Notes: generated by a model not told the origin, from the letters alone. A stretch of 64,000 nt of DNA from Streptomyces sp. NBC_01267 (GCF_036241575.1 NZ_CP108456.1:62001-126000); one strand, 5' to 3'. Numbered from the stretch's first letter, positions 10,857-19,636 are shown. Numbers and translations: made by a program.

Positions 10857-11178
10857 TGATCCGCCACCTTCCGCAGGGCAGGCCCCTCGTACGGAAACCT
10901 CTGGGCCGAGCTTCGCCGCCCGCTCTGGAGAACCACTTGAGACCCGCACGGGCTCCACCACAGGACCGTGCCGGGCGGGGCCGCGCGCCCTCGGTTCCGC
11001 GTGCGCCCAGGTCCGGCCCGGGGCGGCGGCGCCGGTCCGGACGGGCGACGGTACGAAAGCGGCCGGCGCGGGGATTCCGCCGCCTGAAGATGACTCAAGA
11101 ACGCTCACACCAGGGGCGGAGCCCGTCTGGCGCCCGCGCCCCGATTTCCGTACACCGTCTAGGGTCCGGAAATCGAAT

Positions 11179-11226
11179 GGAATCACGGACGGAATCACGG
11201 ACGGAATCGCGGACGGAATCGCGGAG
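11179..11226 (+). repeat. Four 12-bp tandem repeats in divergent promoter
   Basis: Four direct copies of GGAATCACGGAC or its one-base variant GGAATCGCGGAC (starting 11179, 11191, 11203 and 11215; the last ends in G) lie about 45 bases before the thioesterase start, within the 415-base interval 10857-11271 that separates it from the divergent acyl-CoA dehydrogenase. Regular direct repeats of about one helical turn resemble SARP targets, although the usual SARP period is 11. Nothing else is evident in this interval. Confidence 0.6.
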
Positions 11227-11271
11227 TTCCCGCCCGTGGTCCGCCCACGGACTTTCCCCCGGAGGAGAGCG

Positions 11272-12018
11272 ATGGACAGCACACGACCCGCCCTGCGCCT
11301 GTTCGTCTTCCACCATGCGGGGGGATCACATCTGCTGTACCGCCACTGGCCCGCCCGCCTGCCGGACACCTGGGACGTGCGGCTGCTCGACGCACCCGGG
11401 CGCGGCAGGCTCCTCGATCTGCCGCAGATCGCGGACGCCGGCCGGCTCGCCGAGTTCTTCCTGCGCCGCCTCGAACCCGAACTGACCGTCCCCTACGCCT
11501 TCTTCGGGCACAGCATGGGCGGCCTCATGGCGTACGAGATCACGCGGCGGCTGGCCGCCCGGGGCTGTCCGCTGCCGGTGTGGGTGGGGGTGTCCGGCCG
11601 TGGCGCGCCCCGACTCCGGGCCGCGGACGAGCCGCGCCACGAACGGTCCGACACCGAGTTGCAGACCCATCTGGAGCTGCTCGGCGGAACGCCCGACGAG
11701 GTCTTCGACAACCCCGAGCTGTGGGCGCGGTTCGCCCCGGTGATCCGGGCCGACCTGCACCTGGTGGAGAGCTGGTGCCCCGAGCCGGGCACCGTTCCGC
11801 TGCCGGTGGCGCTGTCCGCATACGGGGGCAGCGAGGACCACTTCGTACCACCGCGGCTCATGACCGGCTGGGAGGAACAGACCGAGCACTTCCTGGGTCT
11901 GCGGGTCTTCGACGGCGGCCACTTCTACTTCCAGGACGATCCGGACCCGCTGCTGCGGCAGATCGAGCAGGACGTGACCGTGGCGCTGGACGCATCCGGC
12001 GCGGTGCGCTCCTCGTGA
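11272..12018 (+). CDS. Type II thioesterase (alpha/beta hydrolase)
   Basis: A 248-residue external thioesterase of the kind that clears misprimed or stalled carrier proteins in polyketide and peptide assembly. Features: F-H-H-A-G-G-S near residue 15, the nucleophile in G-H-S-M-G-G (Ser81), an acid region G-S-E-D-H-F and the late histidine in G-G-H-F. The ATG at 11272 follows GGAGGAGAG. It is preceded by the 12-bp repeat array and followed by a SARP gene on the same strand about 100 bases on, so the two may be cotranscribed. Confidence 0.88.
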   Translation: MDSTRPALRLFVFHHAGGSHLLYRHWPARLPDTWDVRLLDAPGRGRLLDLPQIADAGRLAEFFLRRLEPELTVPYAFFGHSMGGLMAYEITRRLAARGCPLPVWVGVSGRGAPRLRAADEPRHERSDTELQTHLELLGGTPDEVFDNPELWARFAPVIRADLHLVESWCPEPGTVPLPVALSAYGGSEDHFVPPRLMTGWEEQTEHFLGLRVFDGGHFYFQDDPDPLLRQIEQDVTVALDASGAVRSS

Positions 12019-12118
12019 GCCCATCGGCACAGGGCGGCGCGCCGGGAAGGACCTGCGCGCCCGTCGGCCGCCCGTCGACCGCAACCGGCTGGATTTCCGG
12101 CCTGCACAAGGGGGAGAA

Positions 12119-13165
12119 ATGCAGTTCCGCATTCTCGGTCCCGTGGAAGTCCAGGACGAGCGAACCGGTCTGAGGATCCTTCCTACGGGCGCCAAGCAGC
12201 GTGCCCTGCTGGGCGCGCTGGTCGTGAAGGCCGGGCACAGCGTGTCCGTGCACCGGCTGATCGACGAGCTGTGGGGCGAGCACCCGCCCGCCAACGCGGC
12301 GAACGCGCTGCAGGCCCATGTGACCCGGCTGCGTCGGCTGCTGTCCGGGCCGGACGGGTGCCCGGACCCGGCGCCGGGCCCGGGTTCGGTTTCGGGGCAG
12401 GGTCCGGACGGGGAGCAGCACCCGTGGATCGTGACCCGCTCGCTCGGCTACGCCCTGCAGCTCGACCCCCACGACACGGACGCGGCCCGCTTCCACCACC
12501 TGACCGCCCGGGGCAGACAGGCCCTGCTCCACGACCCGGGGCAGGCGGTCGACCTGCTGCGCAGAGCCCAGTCGCTGTGGCGCGGGCCGGCCCTGGAGGG
12601 CAGCGTGCTCGGTGACATCTGCGCGGTCGAGTCGGCGCAGCTGGAGGAACACCGGCTGGCGGCCCTGGAGATGATGTACGACGCGTGCCTGCGTACGGGG
12701 CGGCACGGCGAGATCATCGGCGAGCTGGAGGAGCTGACGGCCGATCACCCCATGCGGGAGCGGTTCTACGACCTGCTGATGGTCGCCTTCTACCGCTGCG
12801 GGCGGCAGGCGGAGGCGCTCGGCGTGTACGACCGGGCGCGCAAGCGGCTCGTGCACGAGCTGGGCATCGAGCCGGGGCCCGCACTGCGCGGCCTGATGGA
12901 GGCGATCCTCCACCACGACCCGGTCCTCTCCACCGCCGGAGCGGCCCGCCCCGCGGACGCCGCCGGTCCCCCGGCCACGACGACGTCCGGGTCCGCGGCG
13001 GGTACGGAGTCCGGGGCCACGGCGCTCACCCTGGGCGACGAGATAGCCAGGCTGCACCGCCGGATCGAGGGACTGCAACTGCAACAGGAGCGTCTGCTGC
13101 ACCGCTTCGAGGCGTTGACCGCGAGCGCCGCACGGCGGGTGGCGGGCGGCCAGGGGGCCGGGTAG
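12119..13165 (+). CDS. SARP-family transcriptional activator (A)
   Basis: A 348-residue Streptomyces antibiotic regulatory protein. It has an N-terminal OmpR-type winged helix (L-G-P-V-E-V ... A-K-Q-R-A-L-L-G-A-L) and a bacterial transcriptional activation domain ending near residue 260 (G-R-Q-A-E-A-L ... E-L-G-I-E-P-G-P-A-L). A Gly/Thr/Ala-rich tail closes with a short helix of coiled-coil character (I-A-R-L-H-R-R-I-E-G-L). The ATG follows GGGGGAG. SARPs bind direct repeats and switch on biosynthetic genes. It converges on SARP B with a 27-base gap. Confidence 0.92.
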   Translation: MQFRILGPVEVQDERTGLRILPTGAKQRALLGALVVKAGHSVSVHRLIDELWGEHPPANAANALQAHVTRLRRLLSGPDGCPDPAPGPGSVSGQGPDGEQHPWIVTRSLGYALQLDPHDTDAARFHHLTARGRQALLHDPGQAVDLLRRAQSLWRGPALEGSVLGDICAVESAQLEEHRLAALEMMYDACLRTGRHGEIIGELEELTADHPMRERFYDLLMVAFYRCGRQAEALGVYDRARKRLVHELGIEPGPALRGLMEAILHHDPVLSTAGAARPADAAGPPATTTSGSAAGTESGATALTLGDEIARLHRRIEGLQLQQERLLHRFEALTASAARRVAGGQGAG

Positions 13166-13192
13166 GGGGACCGGCCCCGCGCCGCCGTCCCG

Positions 13193-13990
13193 TCAGCCCG
13201 CCGGGCCGCGCACGGCCGCCGTCTCGGGCGCCGTCACGATGAGGCGCTGCAATCCGCTGAACCCGGCCGACGGCTCTCGCCCCTGCTCCCGGGCGAGGGT
13301 GCCGCGCAGCCGCTCGCACACCCGGAGCGCCTCGCCCCGCCGCCCCGACCGGTGCAGCGCGAGCGCGAACTGGCCGTGTGTCTCCTCGCGCGCGGGGAAC
13401 CGGCTGACGAGGGCGGTCAGTTCGGGCAGCAGATCACGGTGGCGGCCCAGGCGCAGATCGGCCTCGATGCGCTGGCCCAGGGCGGTCAGCCGGGCCTCCT
13501 CCAGTTTCCCGGCGTCCCGGGCGGCGGGCCGCCCCAGGGGTACGTCGGCGAGTACCGGGCCGGTCCACAGCGACAGCGCGTGCCGCAGCCGGTCGGCGGC
13601 GCCCCGGTAGTCCTCGGCGTCCATGGCCCGGTAGCCCAGCCCGGCCCGCCGCTCGAACTCGCGGAAGTCGACGGTGCCGCCCCGGGTGTCGAGCCGGTAG
13701 CCGCCGTCGACGGTGACCAGCACGTCCTTGGCGGTCACCGAGGTCTCACCGGCCCGGGTGAGAGCGGACCCGATGAGGTCCCGCAGCCCCATGACGTACG
13801 TCTGCACGGTGGTACGGGCGCTGCCGGGCGGACTGTCGCCCCACAGGTTCTCGATCAGCTCGCCGGAGGCGACCACCCGGTCGGCCCGGAGCGCGAGGAG
13901 CGCCAGGACCTGACGGGGTTTGGGGGCGGTGGGGACGACCGGTACCAGGCCCTCCCGCACGGACAGCACGCCCAGTATCTCGATGTCCAT
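13193..13990 (-). CDS. SARP-family transcriptional activator (B)
   Basis: A 265-residue SARP containing only the winged-helix and activation domains, starting at ATG 13990 after AGGAGAG (the longer frame starting 14032 would run through the operator). The N-terminal D-I-E-I-L-G-V-L-S-V and P-K-P-R-Q-V-L-A-L-L-A-L motifs are closest to SARPs C and D here, suggesting duplication. An ARE-like site lies 47-69 bases upstream, so expression is probably repressed by a butyrolactone receptor until signal accumulates. It has the same direction as the condensation-like gene behind it. Confidence 0.92.
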   Translation of the reverse strand: MDIEILGVLSVREGLVPVVPTAPKPRQVLALLALRADRVVASGELIENLWGDSPPGSARTTVQTYVMGLRDLIGSALTRAGETSVTAKDVLVTVDGGYRLDTRGGTVDFREFERRAGLGYRAMDAEDYRGAADRLRHALSLWTGPVLADVPLGRPAARDAGKLEEARLTALGQRIEADLRLGRHRDLLPELTALVSRFPAREETHGQFALALHRSGRRGEALRVCERLRGTLAREQGREPSAGFSGLQRLIVTAPETAAVRGPAG

Positions 13991-14036
13991 GGCTCTCCTA
14001 CGGCTTGGTGCGCGCGGTGGGTCGATGAACATAAAG

Positions 14037-14059
14037 AAAACAGCGCAGTCGGTTTTTCC
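14037..14059 (-). promoter_or_regulatory. ARE-like operator before SARP B
   Basis: Core AAAACAGCGCAGTCGGTTTT resembles autoregulatory elements bound by ArpA/ScbR-type receptors (a conserved CGGTTT half and an A/C-rich left half). It lies immediately upstream of SARP B, where bound repressor would block transcription. Confidence 0.6.
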
Positions 14060-14074
14060 GTCAACTGTTTCGAG

Positions 14075-16261
14075 TCATTTTCTCGCGGCCAGGCCTTCTC
14101 GCCCGCTTCGTTCGGCGGCGGCGGCGAGGTGGCGCGCGAAGTCGGCGACGCCGTCGCCCGCCGTGCCTTCCGTCCCGAGTACCACCAGGGGCGGCCTGCC
14201 GTAGTGCGACGCGAGGGACCGGGCCAACTCGCAGGCCAGGGCCCCGGATCCGGAGAAAGCGCCGAGCACCAGCGGCCCGGTGGTGCCCGCCGGAGAGCCT
14301 GCCGGAGAACCCGCCGGAGGATCCATCAGGGGACCCACCGGAGAACCCACCGACGGGCACAGCGCGGCACCCGCCTGGTCCGGGTGCCCCCGCAGTACGG
14401 CGAGTGCCTGGGGCCCCGGGTAGCACCCGACCAGTTCGTCGTGGCGGTCGTCGTGCCCGTCGCCCGGTCCGGACGGGCCGACGAGACAGACCGTCCCGGC
14501 GCCGGGCTCCCGTGCCGGACGCAGGCACACCAACTGTCCGGCCACCGCGTCGTACAGACGCGGCACCTCGTCACCGGCGAGACCGGACAGCACCTCGGCG
14601 ATCGTCGACACGTCCCCGGCCCCGAGGGGGAGTTCGCGCAGCAGCCGGGCGCTGTGGGCCAGCAGCGCCGCCACCCCGTCGTCGTCCAGCCGGCCGCGGT
14701 CGTGCACCGAGCTCAGCACCAGGCCGCCCGTGCTGTCGTAGTACGCGACGACGCCGATCGGGAAGCCCGTCTGCGGGGCCGCGGGGTCGGGGTCGGTCAC
14801 CTGGATGCCCTGGGCGGCGAGGTCCGCGCCCAGGTCCTCCAGGGGGCGCAGCCGGTGTTCGAAGGAGAGCAGGGTCTCGGGGCCGTTCAGGGGCCCGGCC
14901 GCCGCGGCGCGGAGCTGCCCGGCGGAGACCCACTCGCAGGCGGCGATGTCCAGGGCGCGGTCGCGTACGTCGCGCAGCAACTCGGGGACCGTGCGCCGCG
15001 GGTCGACCTCGACCGTCATCGGCAGCGGGTTGCCGAAGGGGCCGGGAACCCGGGCGATGCCCTCCATCGTGATGCCGCGGCCGGAGACCAGCACGCTGAA
15101 GTTCACCTCGGCCGGACCGCGTACCCGGCCCGCCGCCCGGTACAGGAGCATGGCCCAGACCGCCTGCAGCACGACGGACTCGGTGGCTCCCCGGCGCACC
15201 GACCACCGTGCGAGCCGGGCCGCCTCGGTGCGGTTCAGCCGGGCCCCGGTGCGGCCCGTACCGTGCCGACGCGTGACGGCGCCCGCGGGCGCGCGGGGCA
15301 GAGCGGCGGCCGTCGCCTCGGCCCGGCGCGCGAAGACCTCCCCGGCGGGCCCCTGCCCCTGGGCGCTCAACCAGCGGCGGTAGTCCCGCAGATCGGGCCG
15401 GCGCTCGCCGCCCCTGAGGGTGCCCGAGTCGACGTAGGCGCGGTAGAACTCCTGGAGCAGCAGCCGCACGCTCCAGGAGTCGAGCAGACCGCGGTGGTAG
15501 GTCAGCAGCACATCGGTGGGCGGGACGTACCCCTCCTGCGGCTCACCGTCGAGCAGGGCGGCCCGCAGCATCCCCGGACGGCTCAGGTCGAAGCCGCGCA
15601 GCCGCTCCCGCTCCATGAGCGCCTGCCGGGTGACGGTGCCGTGCCGGTGCCGTACGACGTCGGGGCTGGACCGCGGGTACACCGCCACGCGGGGCTCGGG
15701 GTCCCGGACGAACGCCGCGCGCAGCACGGTCTCGCAGTCGAAGACGGCCTGCCACGCCGCGGTGAACCGGCCGGTGTCCAAGGGCCCGTGCCAGCGCCAG
15801 AAGAGCTGGCCGACCTGGGGCGCCGGGCAGGAGGCGGACTCGGCGAGCATCTCGCGCTGCAGCGGGGTCGGCTCGAACAGCTCCGGCAGCTCCCGGTCAG
15901 GCCGCTCCCGCGTCGGCAGTTCCCGGTCCGACCGCTCCTGGTCCGCCAGTTCCCGGTCCGACCGCTCCCGCTCCGGAGCGCCGGGCGGCGGATGCGCGGC
16001 GGTCAGCAGGTCGGCGAGGGCGCCGAGCGGGTAGCGGCCCGAGCACTCCAGGGTGTGGTGGCCGGGGCCGTGCCGCCGCAGCCGGGGCTGTTCGCCGCGC
16101 GGCGCGGGAGACCCGGAGGCGATCCGGGCCAGTGCGGTTCTCAGGACGGAGGGGTCGAGCGGGCCGCGCAGTTCGAGGGTGGCCGGCCCGTCGGGCGTGG
16201 CGTCTCCGAGGTCCAGCACGGCCGTCAGGGACACCTCTGCGATGCGTTGGTCGGTCGTCAT
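14075..16261 (-). CDS. Stand-alone condensation-domain-like protein with altered active site
   Basis: A 728-residue protein whose residues about 125-570 resemble an NRPS condensation domain (P-T-P-L-Q-R-E-M-L, L-T-Y-H-R-G-L-L-D-S-W-S, G-P-F-G-N-P-L-P). In the catalytic H-H-x-x-x-D-G motif the second, catalytic histidine is Arg257 and the glycine is Ser262, so peptide-bond chemistry of the usual type is doubtful. Residues about 98-126 form a repeated R-S-D-R-E-L linker. The final 150 residues suggest a degenerate alpha/beta-hydrolase or thioesterase-like tail (L-G-A-F-S-G-S-G-A-L-A-C-E-L-A), also without a normal nucleophile motif. It could be a structural partner or acyltransferase. It lies between an aromatase gene and SARP B, all on the minus strand. 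Confidence 0.7.
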   Translation of the reverse strand: MTTDQRIAEVSLTAVLDLGDATPDGPATLELRGPLDPSVLRTALARIASGSPAPRGEQPRLRRHGPGHHTLECSGRYPLGALADLLTAAHPPPGAPERERSDRELADQERSDRELPTRERPDRELPELFEPTPLQREMLAESASCPAPQVGQLFWRWHGPLDTGRFTAAWQAVFDCETVLRAAFVRDPEPRVAVYPRSSPDVVRHRHGTVTRQALMERERLRGFDLSRPGMLRAALLDGEPQEGYVPPTDVLLTYHRGLLDSWSVRLLLQEFYRAYVDSGTLRGGERRPDLRDYRRWLSAQGQGPAGEVFARRAEATAAALPRAPAGAVTRRHGTGRTGARLNRTEAARLARWSVRRGATESVVLQAVWAMLLYRAAGRVRGPAEVNFSVLVSGRGITMEGIARVPGPFGNPLPMTVEVDPRRTVPELLRDVRDRALDIAACEWVSAGQLRAAAAGPLNGPETLLSFEHRLRPLEDLGADLAAQGIQVTDPDPAAPQTGFPIGVVAYYDSTGGLVLSSVHDRGRLDDDGVAALLAHSARLLRELPLGAGDVSTIAEVLSGLAGDEVPRLYDAVAGQLVCLRPAREPGAGTVCLVGPSGPGDGHDDRHDELVGCYPGPQALAVLRGHPDQAGAALCPSVGSPVGPLMDPPAGSPAGSPAGTTGPLVLGAFSGSGALACELARSLASHYGRPPLVVLGTEGTAGDGVADFARHLAAAAERSGREGLAARK

Positions 16262-16384
16262 CGGCTCTGCGGGCCCTTGTCACGCGCGCACGGCGACGGA
16301 GGCCCTTCCTCCTCTCCTTCGAGCGCGGAGATCCATCATGGTCCGGCGCCCCCACGGGGCGCTGACGCGGAACTGACACGGGTT

Positions 16385-17341
16385 TCAGAGCACGCGGATG
16401 GCCGACTCCGCGTGCCGCCGGGCCAGTTCGAGGATCTCGTGGCTCTCGCGGCTCAGTTCCGCCTGCACGTACCGACGGGCGTCCGCCACCGTGGCGCCCG
16501 CGCCGAGCGTCGGCTCGATGGCCTCCTCGCGCAGCAGGACGGTGTGCTCGGCGGCGACGGTGACCCCGGTCTCGTCGGGGACGACGGACCACTCACCGGT
16601 GCGCGACGCGATCAGGCCCGGCGCCGGGAACTGCTTGTGGACGATGCGCCCGGCGTGCGGGAAGCACACCCGTACCGACTCGACGGTACGCACACCGCCG
16701 TAGGCGTTCGTGACGTCCATGACGACCTTCTGGACCCCCGCCTGCGCCTCGTCCAGTTCGACGCGGGCGACGTGCGGCACCTGTCCCTGCCAGTCGGCGA
16801 CCTCGTACAGGAACGCGTAGACGAGCTCGGCGGGGCCTTTGACGCGGACCGAATCGGCGGACGAGACGACCAGCGAGTCGAGCCTGTCCCACCGCTCGGC
16901 GAAGAACCGGATGCTCTCCAGGTCGGAGCGGGCCTCGGCGGCGGCGGCGCGCTCCAGCCACGCCAGGTCGTCGGGCCGGTCGTCCGCGGCGGAGAACTCG
17001 TGCTCCATGGTCAGCCGGGAACGGCCGTCGCCCAGGTCGTCCACGGTCCACGTGCCGCCCATGGACTGCGCGGGCGTCATGATCCGGTCCTGGCTGAAGA
17101 CGATCCGGCGCCGCACGGGGTCCAGTACCCGGTGCGAGAGCCAGGACTTCACCTGTCCGTCGGCGACGACCCACATGCGCATCCGGTCGCGCGTCCCGTC
17201 GAACTCGGGCCGCTCCACGTGCACGTGGTGGGGGAAGAACATCGGCCACCGGACGGTGTCCGCGACGAGGCCGTAGACGACGCCCGGGGAAGCGGCCACC
17301 TCGACTTCGTGGGACATCCGGCGCATACGCTGACTCGACAC
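16385..17341 (-). CDS. Polyketide aromatase/cyclase, di-domain SRPBCC type
   Basis: A 318-residue protein with two START/SRPBCC-like halves, close in length to di-domain aromatase/cyclases of type II polyketide pathways. Half 1 begins S-H-E-V-E-V-A-A-S-P-G-V-V-Y and contains W-P-M-F-F-P-H-H-V-H; half 2 starts near residue 165 with V-K-G-P-A-E-L-V-Y-A-F. Such proteins guide first-ring cyclisation and aromatisation of an ACP-bound poly-beta-ketone. I prefer the GTG at 17341 with a GAGAAGG site; ATG codons at 17326 and 17317 are alternatives. No ketosynthase or chain-length factor is in the window, so its partner must be elsewhere or lost. Confidence 0.82.
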   Translation of the reverse strand: MSSQRMRRMSHEVEVAASPGVVYGLVADTVRWPMFFPHHVHVERPEFDGTRDRMRMWVVADGQVKSWLSHRVLDPVRRRIVFSQDRIMTPAQSMGGTWTVDDLGDGRSRLTMEHEFSAADDRPDDLAWLERAAAAEARSDLESIRFFAERWDRLDSLVVSSADSVRVKGPAELVYAFLYEVADWQGQVPHVARVELDEAQAGVQKVVMDVTNAYGGVRTVESVRVCFPHAGRIVHKQFPAPGLIASRTGEWSVVPDETGVTVAAEHTVLLREEAIEPTLGAGATVADARRYVQAELSRESHEILELARRHAESAIRVL

Positions 17342-17522
17342 CGGCAACACCTTCTCTCGGGGGAAAGGGCCGCCGATTGCCGCGCGTACGGGCACACGGT
17401 CGATATGCCTCCGCGAACTCGGCAGTCCCCCGAGGATGTACGGAACGACTCGACCGCCGCCTGAGCGCCGCTGGAGCCCGGCCCCGACAGCGGCGCGGCG
17501 CGGCGCGGCCGGGGCGCCCGGA

Positions 17523-18344
17523 TCAGGCCGCGTAGAGATCGAAGGTTGAGCCGCGCCGCGGGCCCGCGGTGATGTCGAGCTGCGGATCGACGGCGAGAAT
17601 GGCCTGGTGGAGCCGCTGCACCTGCGGCGAGGGCTCGACGCCGAGCTCCTCGATCAGCCGCCCGCGCAGCCTGCGGTAGACGTCGAGCGCCGAGGCCTGC
17701 CGGCCGGAACGGTACAGCGCCACCATGGCCTGCGAGTGCAGCCCCTCGTGCTGCGGGTACCGGGCCGTCAACTCTGTCAGCTCCGCGATGAGTTCCGAGT
17801 GGCGGCCGAGCCGCAGGTCGGCGTCGATGCGCCGCTCCACGGTGCCCAGACGGCTCTCCTCGAAGCGCATGACCTCGATCTCCAGGATCGGCCCCACCCG
17901 TACGTCCACGAGGGCGGGTCCGCGCCACAGGTCGAGGGCCGTGCGGAAACGCTCGGCCGACAGCGCGTCGTCGCCGGCCTCGAAAGCGCCCCGCCCTTCC
18001 GTCACCATCCGGTCGTATTCGTGTACGTCGACACTCTCGGGCGATATCTGCATCAAGTAGCCGCCGTGCCGGGTGGCAAGGATCTCTTTGGCGCCGCCCG
18101 GGGCATCGGGACCCATCGCGGTGCCGAGCCTGCGGCGGAGTTGCAGAATGTAGGTCTGCAGCGTGGTGAGTGCGCTCTGCGGGGGCTCGGAACCCCAGAT
18201 CTCCTCCATCAGAGTCGCTACTGGCATAACCCGCCCCGGATAGAGCGCGAGCAGAGAAAGAATCTGCCGTGGCTTGCCCGCCGTCGGAACGATCGACTCC
18301 CCGTTGACCTCAGCACTCAACGGGCCCAGAACCTGAATCCTCAC
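17523..18344 (-). CDS. SARP-family transcriptional activator (C)
   Basis: A 273-residue small SARP: winged helix (I-Q-V-L-G-P-L ... G-K-P-R-Q-I-L-S-L-L) and activation domain (E-L-G-V-E-P-S-P-Q-V-Q-R-L). Start is GTG 18344 after GGAGGAAA. Its 407-base upstream interval (18345-18751) is the most repeat-rich promoter in the window, with an 11-bp-period array at 18495-18538 and a 16-bp-period array at 18589-18668. That makes it a likely target of another SARP, or of itself. Confidence 0.92.
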   Translation of the reverse strand: MRIQVLGPLSAEVNGESIVPTAGKPRQILSLLALYPGRVMPVATLMEEIWGSEPPQSALTTLQTYILQLRRRLGTAMGPDAPGGAKEILATRHGGYLMQISPESVDVHEYDRMVTEGRGAFEAGDDALSAERFRTALDLWRGPALVDVRVGPILEIEVMRFEESRLGTVERRIDADLRLGRHSELIAELTELTARYPQHEGLHSQAMVALYRSGRQASALDVYRRLRGRLIEELGVEPSPQVQRLHQAILAVDPQLDITAGPRRGSTFDLYAA

Positions 18345-18494
18345 TGGTTTCCTCCGTACCTCGTCGAGTTCCTGTCAGTGACCTGAAGCCGTCGTCGCGA
18401 GCACAGTAGCCGGAATGATTCGGCACCCCCGGATTCCTCCAGCAGGCCTTGAGGAAACCTCCAACCCTCGCTCCGAGTAACCGAATCGGACCGG

Positions 18495-18538
18495 CTGAAG
18501 ATCGTCTGAAGTTTGCCTGAAGGTCGTCTGCAAGGGCA
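18495..18538 (-). promoter_or_regulatory. SARP-type direct repeats, 11-bp period
   Basis: CTGAAG starts at 18495, 18506 and 18517 and a variant CTGCAA at 18528, an exact 11-base spacing over four units. Short direct repeats on one helical face are the hallmark of SARP binding sites. The array sits about 150 bases upstream of the SARP C start. Confidence 0.65.
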
Positions 18539-18588
18539 CTCGAAACAGACTCGCAAGACATATGAGAAATTCTGCCCGCCGGAAGTCC

Positions 18589-18668
18589 GCGTTTCCGGAG
18601 GCCGGCGTTTCCGGAGACCAGCGTTTCCGGAGGTTCGCGTTTCCGGAGGTTCGCGTTTCCGGAATTCC
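18589..18668 (-). repeat. Five 16-bp tandem repeats upstream of SARP C
   Basis: GCGTTTCCGGAG followed by four variable bases is repeated at 18589, 18605, 18621, 18637 and 18653, an exact 16-base period; the last unit changes GGAG to GGAA. The units are noncoding and adjoin the 11-bp-period array. A regulatory protein array, or a second SARP-type site, is the simplest reading. Confidence 0.65.
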
Positions 18669-18751
18669 GTATACCAATTCCTGTTCCTGCATTCCGTCCC
18701 CAGGTTCTCCTGTCAACTCCAGGACCGGGAAAGCGGGTTGTTCTCCGCTGC

Positions 18752-19576
18752 TCACCCCGTTGACACAAGGGGCTCCCTGGCGCCCGTGGGGGCCGCCATG
18801 GACTCGGGGTTGGCGACGAGGACGGACCTCTGCAGCCGGCGCAGCGCCACCGACGGTTCCAGGCCGAGCTCCCGCACGAGCGTCGTGCGCAGCCGCTGGT
18901 ACACATCGAGCGCCTCGCCGCGGCGCCCCGAGCGGTGCAGCGCGAGCATGAACTGCGCATGCAGGTTCTCGTGCGTGCGGTAACGATTCACCAGCACAGT
19001 CAGCTCGGCGAGCAGTTCGCGGTGCCGGCCGAGCCGCAGATCCGCCTCGATGCGCTGGTCGAGCGCGCACAGCCGGCCCTCGTCGAGCCGCTTGATCTCC
19101 ATCTCCAGCTGAGGCCCCGTCGCCACATCGGTGAAGGCGTCCCCGCCCCACAGTGCCAGCGCTTCACGTAACTGCCGGGCGGCACCGGGGAAGTCGCCCC
19201 CGTCCATGGCCCGGTACCCCATGCCCGCGAGGCGGTCGAACTCGCGGACATCGCTGACGCCGTCACCGCTGGACAGCAGGTAACCGCCGGGTGTGGTCAC
19301 CAGTACGTCCTTGGCGTTGCGCCGCCCGGCGTCGTCACCCCGCAGCAGGGCGGCCGAGATGCGCTCACGCAGCTGCAGCACGTACGTCTGCAAGGTGGTG
19401 CGGGCACTCCGGGGCGGGGTGGTGCCCCAGAGCTCCTCCATCAGGCAGGAGATGGGGACCACGCGGTCGGCGTGCAGGGCGAGCAGCGCCAGGACCTGCC
19501 GGGGCTTGGGGGCCGTGGGCGCGATGGAGAGTCCGTTCTCCTGCACCGCCAACGCGCCCAATACGTTGATGTCCAC
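18752..19576 (-). CDS. SARP-family transcriptional activator (D)
   Basis: A 274-residue small SARP with a winged helix (I-N-V-L-G-A-L-A-V ... K-P-R-Q-V-L-A-L-L-A-L-H-A-D) and activation domain (R-S-G-R-R-G-E-A-L-D-V-Y-Q-R-L). It is very like SARP B through most of its length. The start is taken as GTG 19576 with AGGGAGA; the 49 residues upstream in the same frame would run through two ARE-like operators and are rejected. Those tandem operators make it a prime target of the receptor proteins, in the manner of the SARP genes at the end of butyrolactone cascades. Confidence 0.92.
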   Translation of the reverse strand: MDINVLGALAVQENGLSIAPTAPKPRQVLALLALHADRVVPISCLMEELWGTTPPRSARTTLQTYVLQLRERISAALLRGDDAGRRNAKDVLVTTPGGYLLSSGDGVSDVREFDRLAGMGYRAMDGGDFPGAARQLREALALWGGDAFTDVATGPQLEMEIKRLDEGRLCALDQRIEADLRLGRHRELLAELTVLVNRYRTHENLHAQFMLALHRSGRRGEALDVYQRLRTTLVRELGLEPSVALRRLQRSVLVANPESMAAPTGAREPLVSTG

Positions 19577-19636
19577 AGCGTCTCCCTGTTGGTGGATGCT
19601 GCCGCTCGCGGGGGCTGTCCCCACTACAGAACAATA

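Noticed and set aside
8770..17341. A complete type II polyketide cluster
   Set aside because: No KS-alpha, chain-length factor or ketoreductase is in the interval; only ACP, aromatase and accessory genes are present.
13352..17464. Very long plus-strand open frame (about 1,370 codons) over the SARP, condensation and aromatase genes
   Set aside because: It is the shadow of three well-defined minus-strand genes in high-G+C DNA; its peptide is arginine, glycine and proline rich and shows no family.
18589..18668. Tandem repeats as a CRISPR or minisatellite gene
   Set aside because: Units are contiguous with no unique spacers and there is no open frame that explains them.
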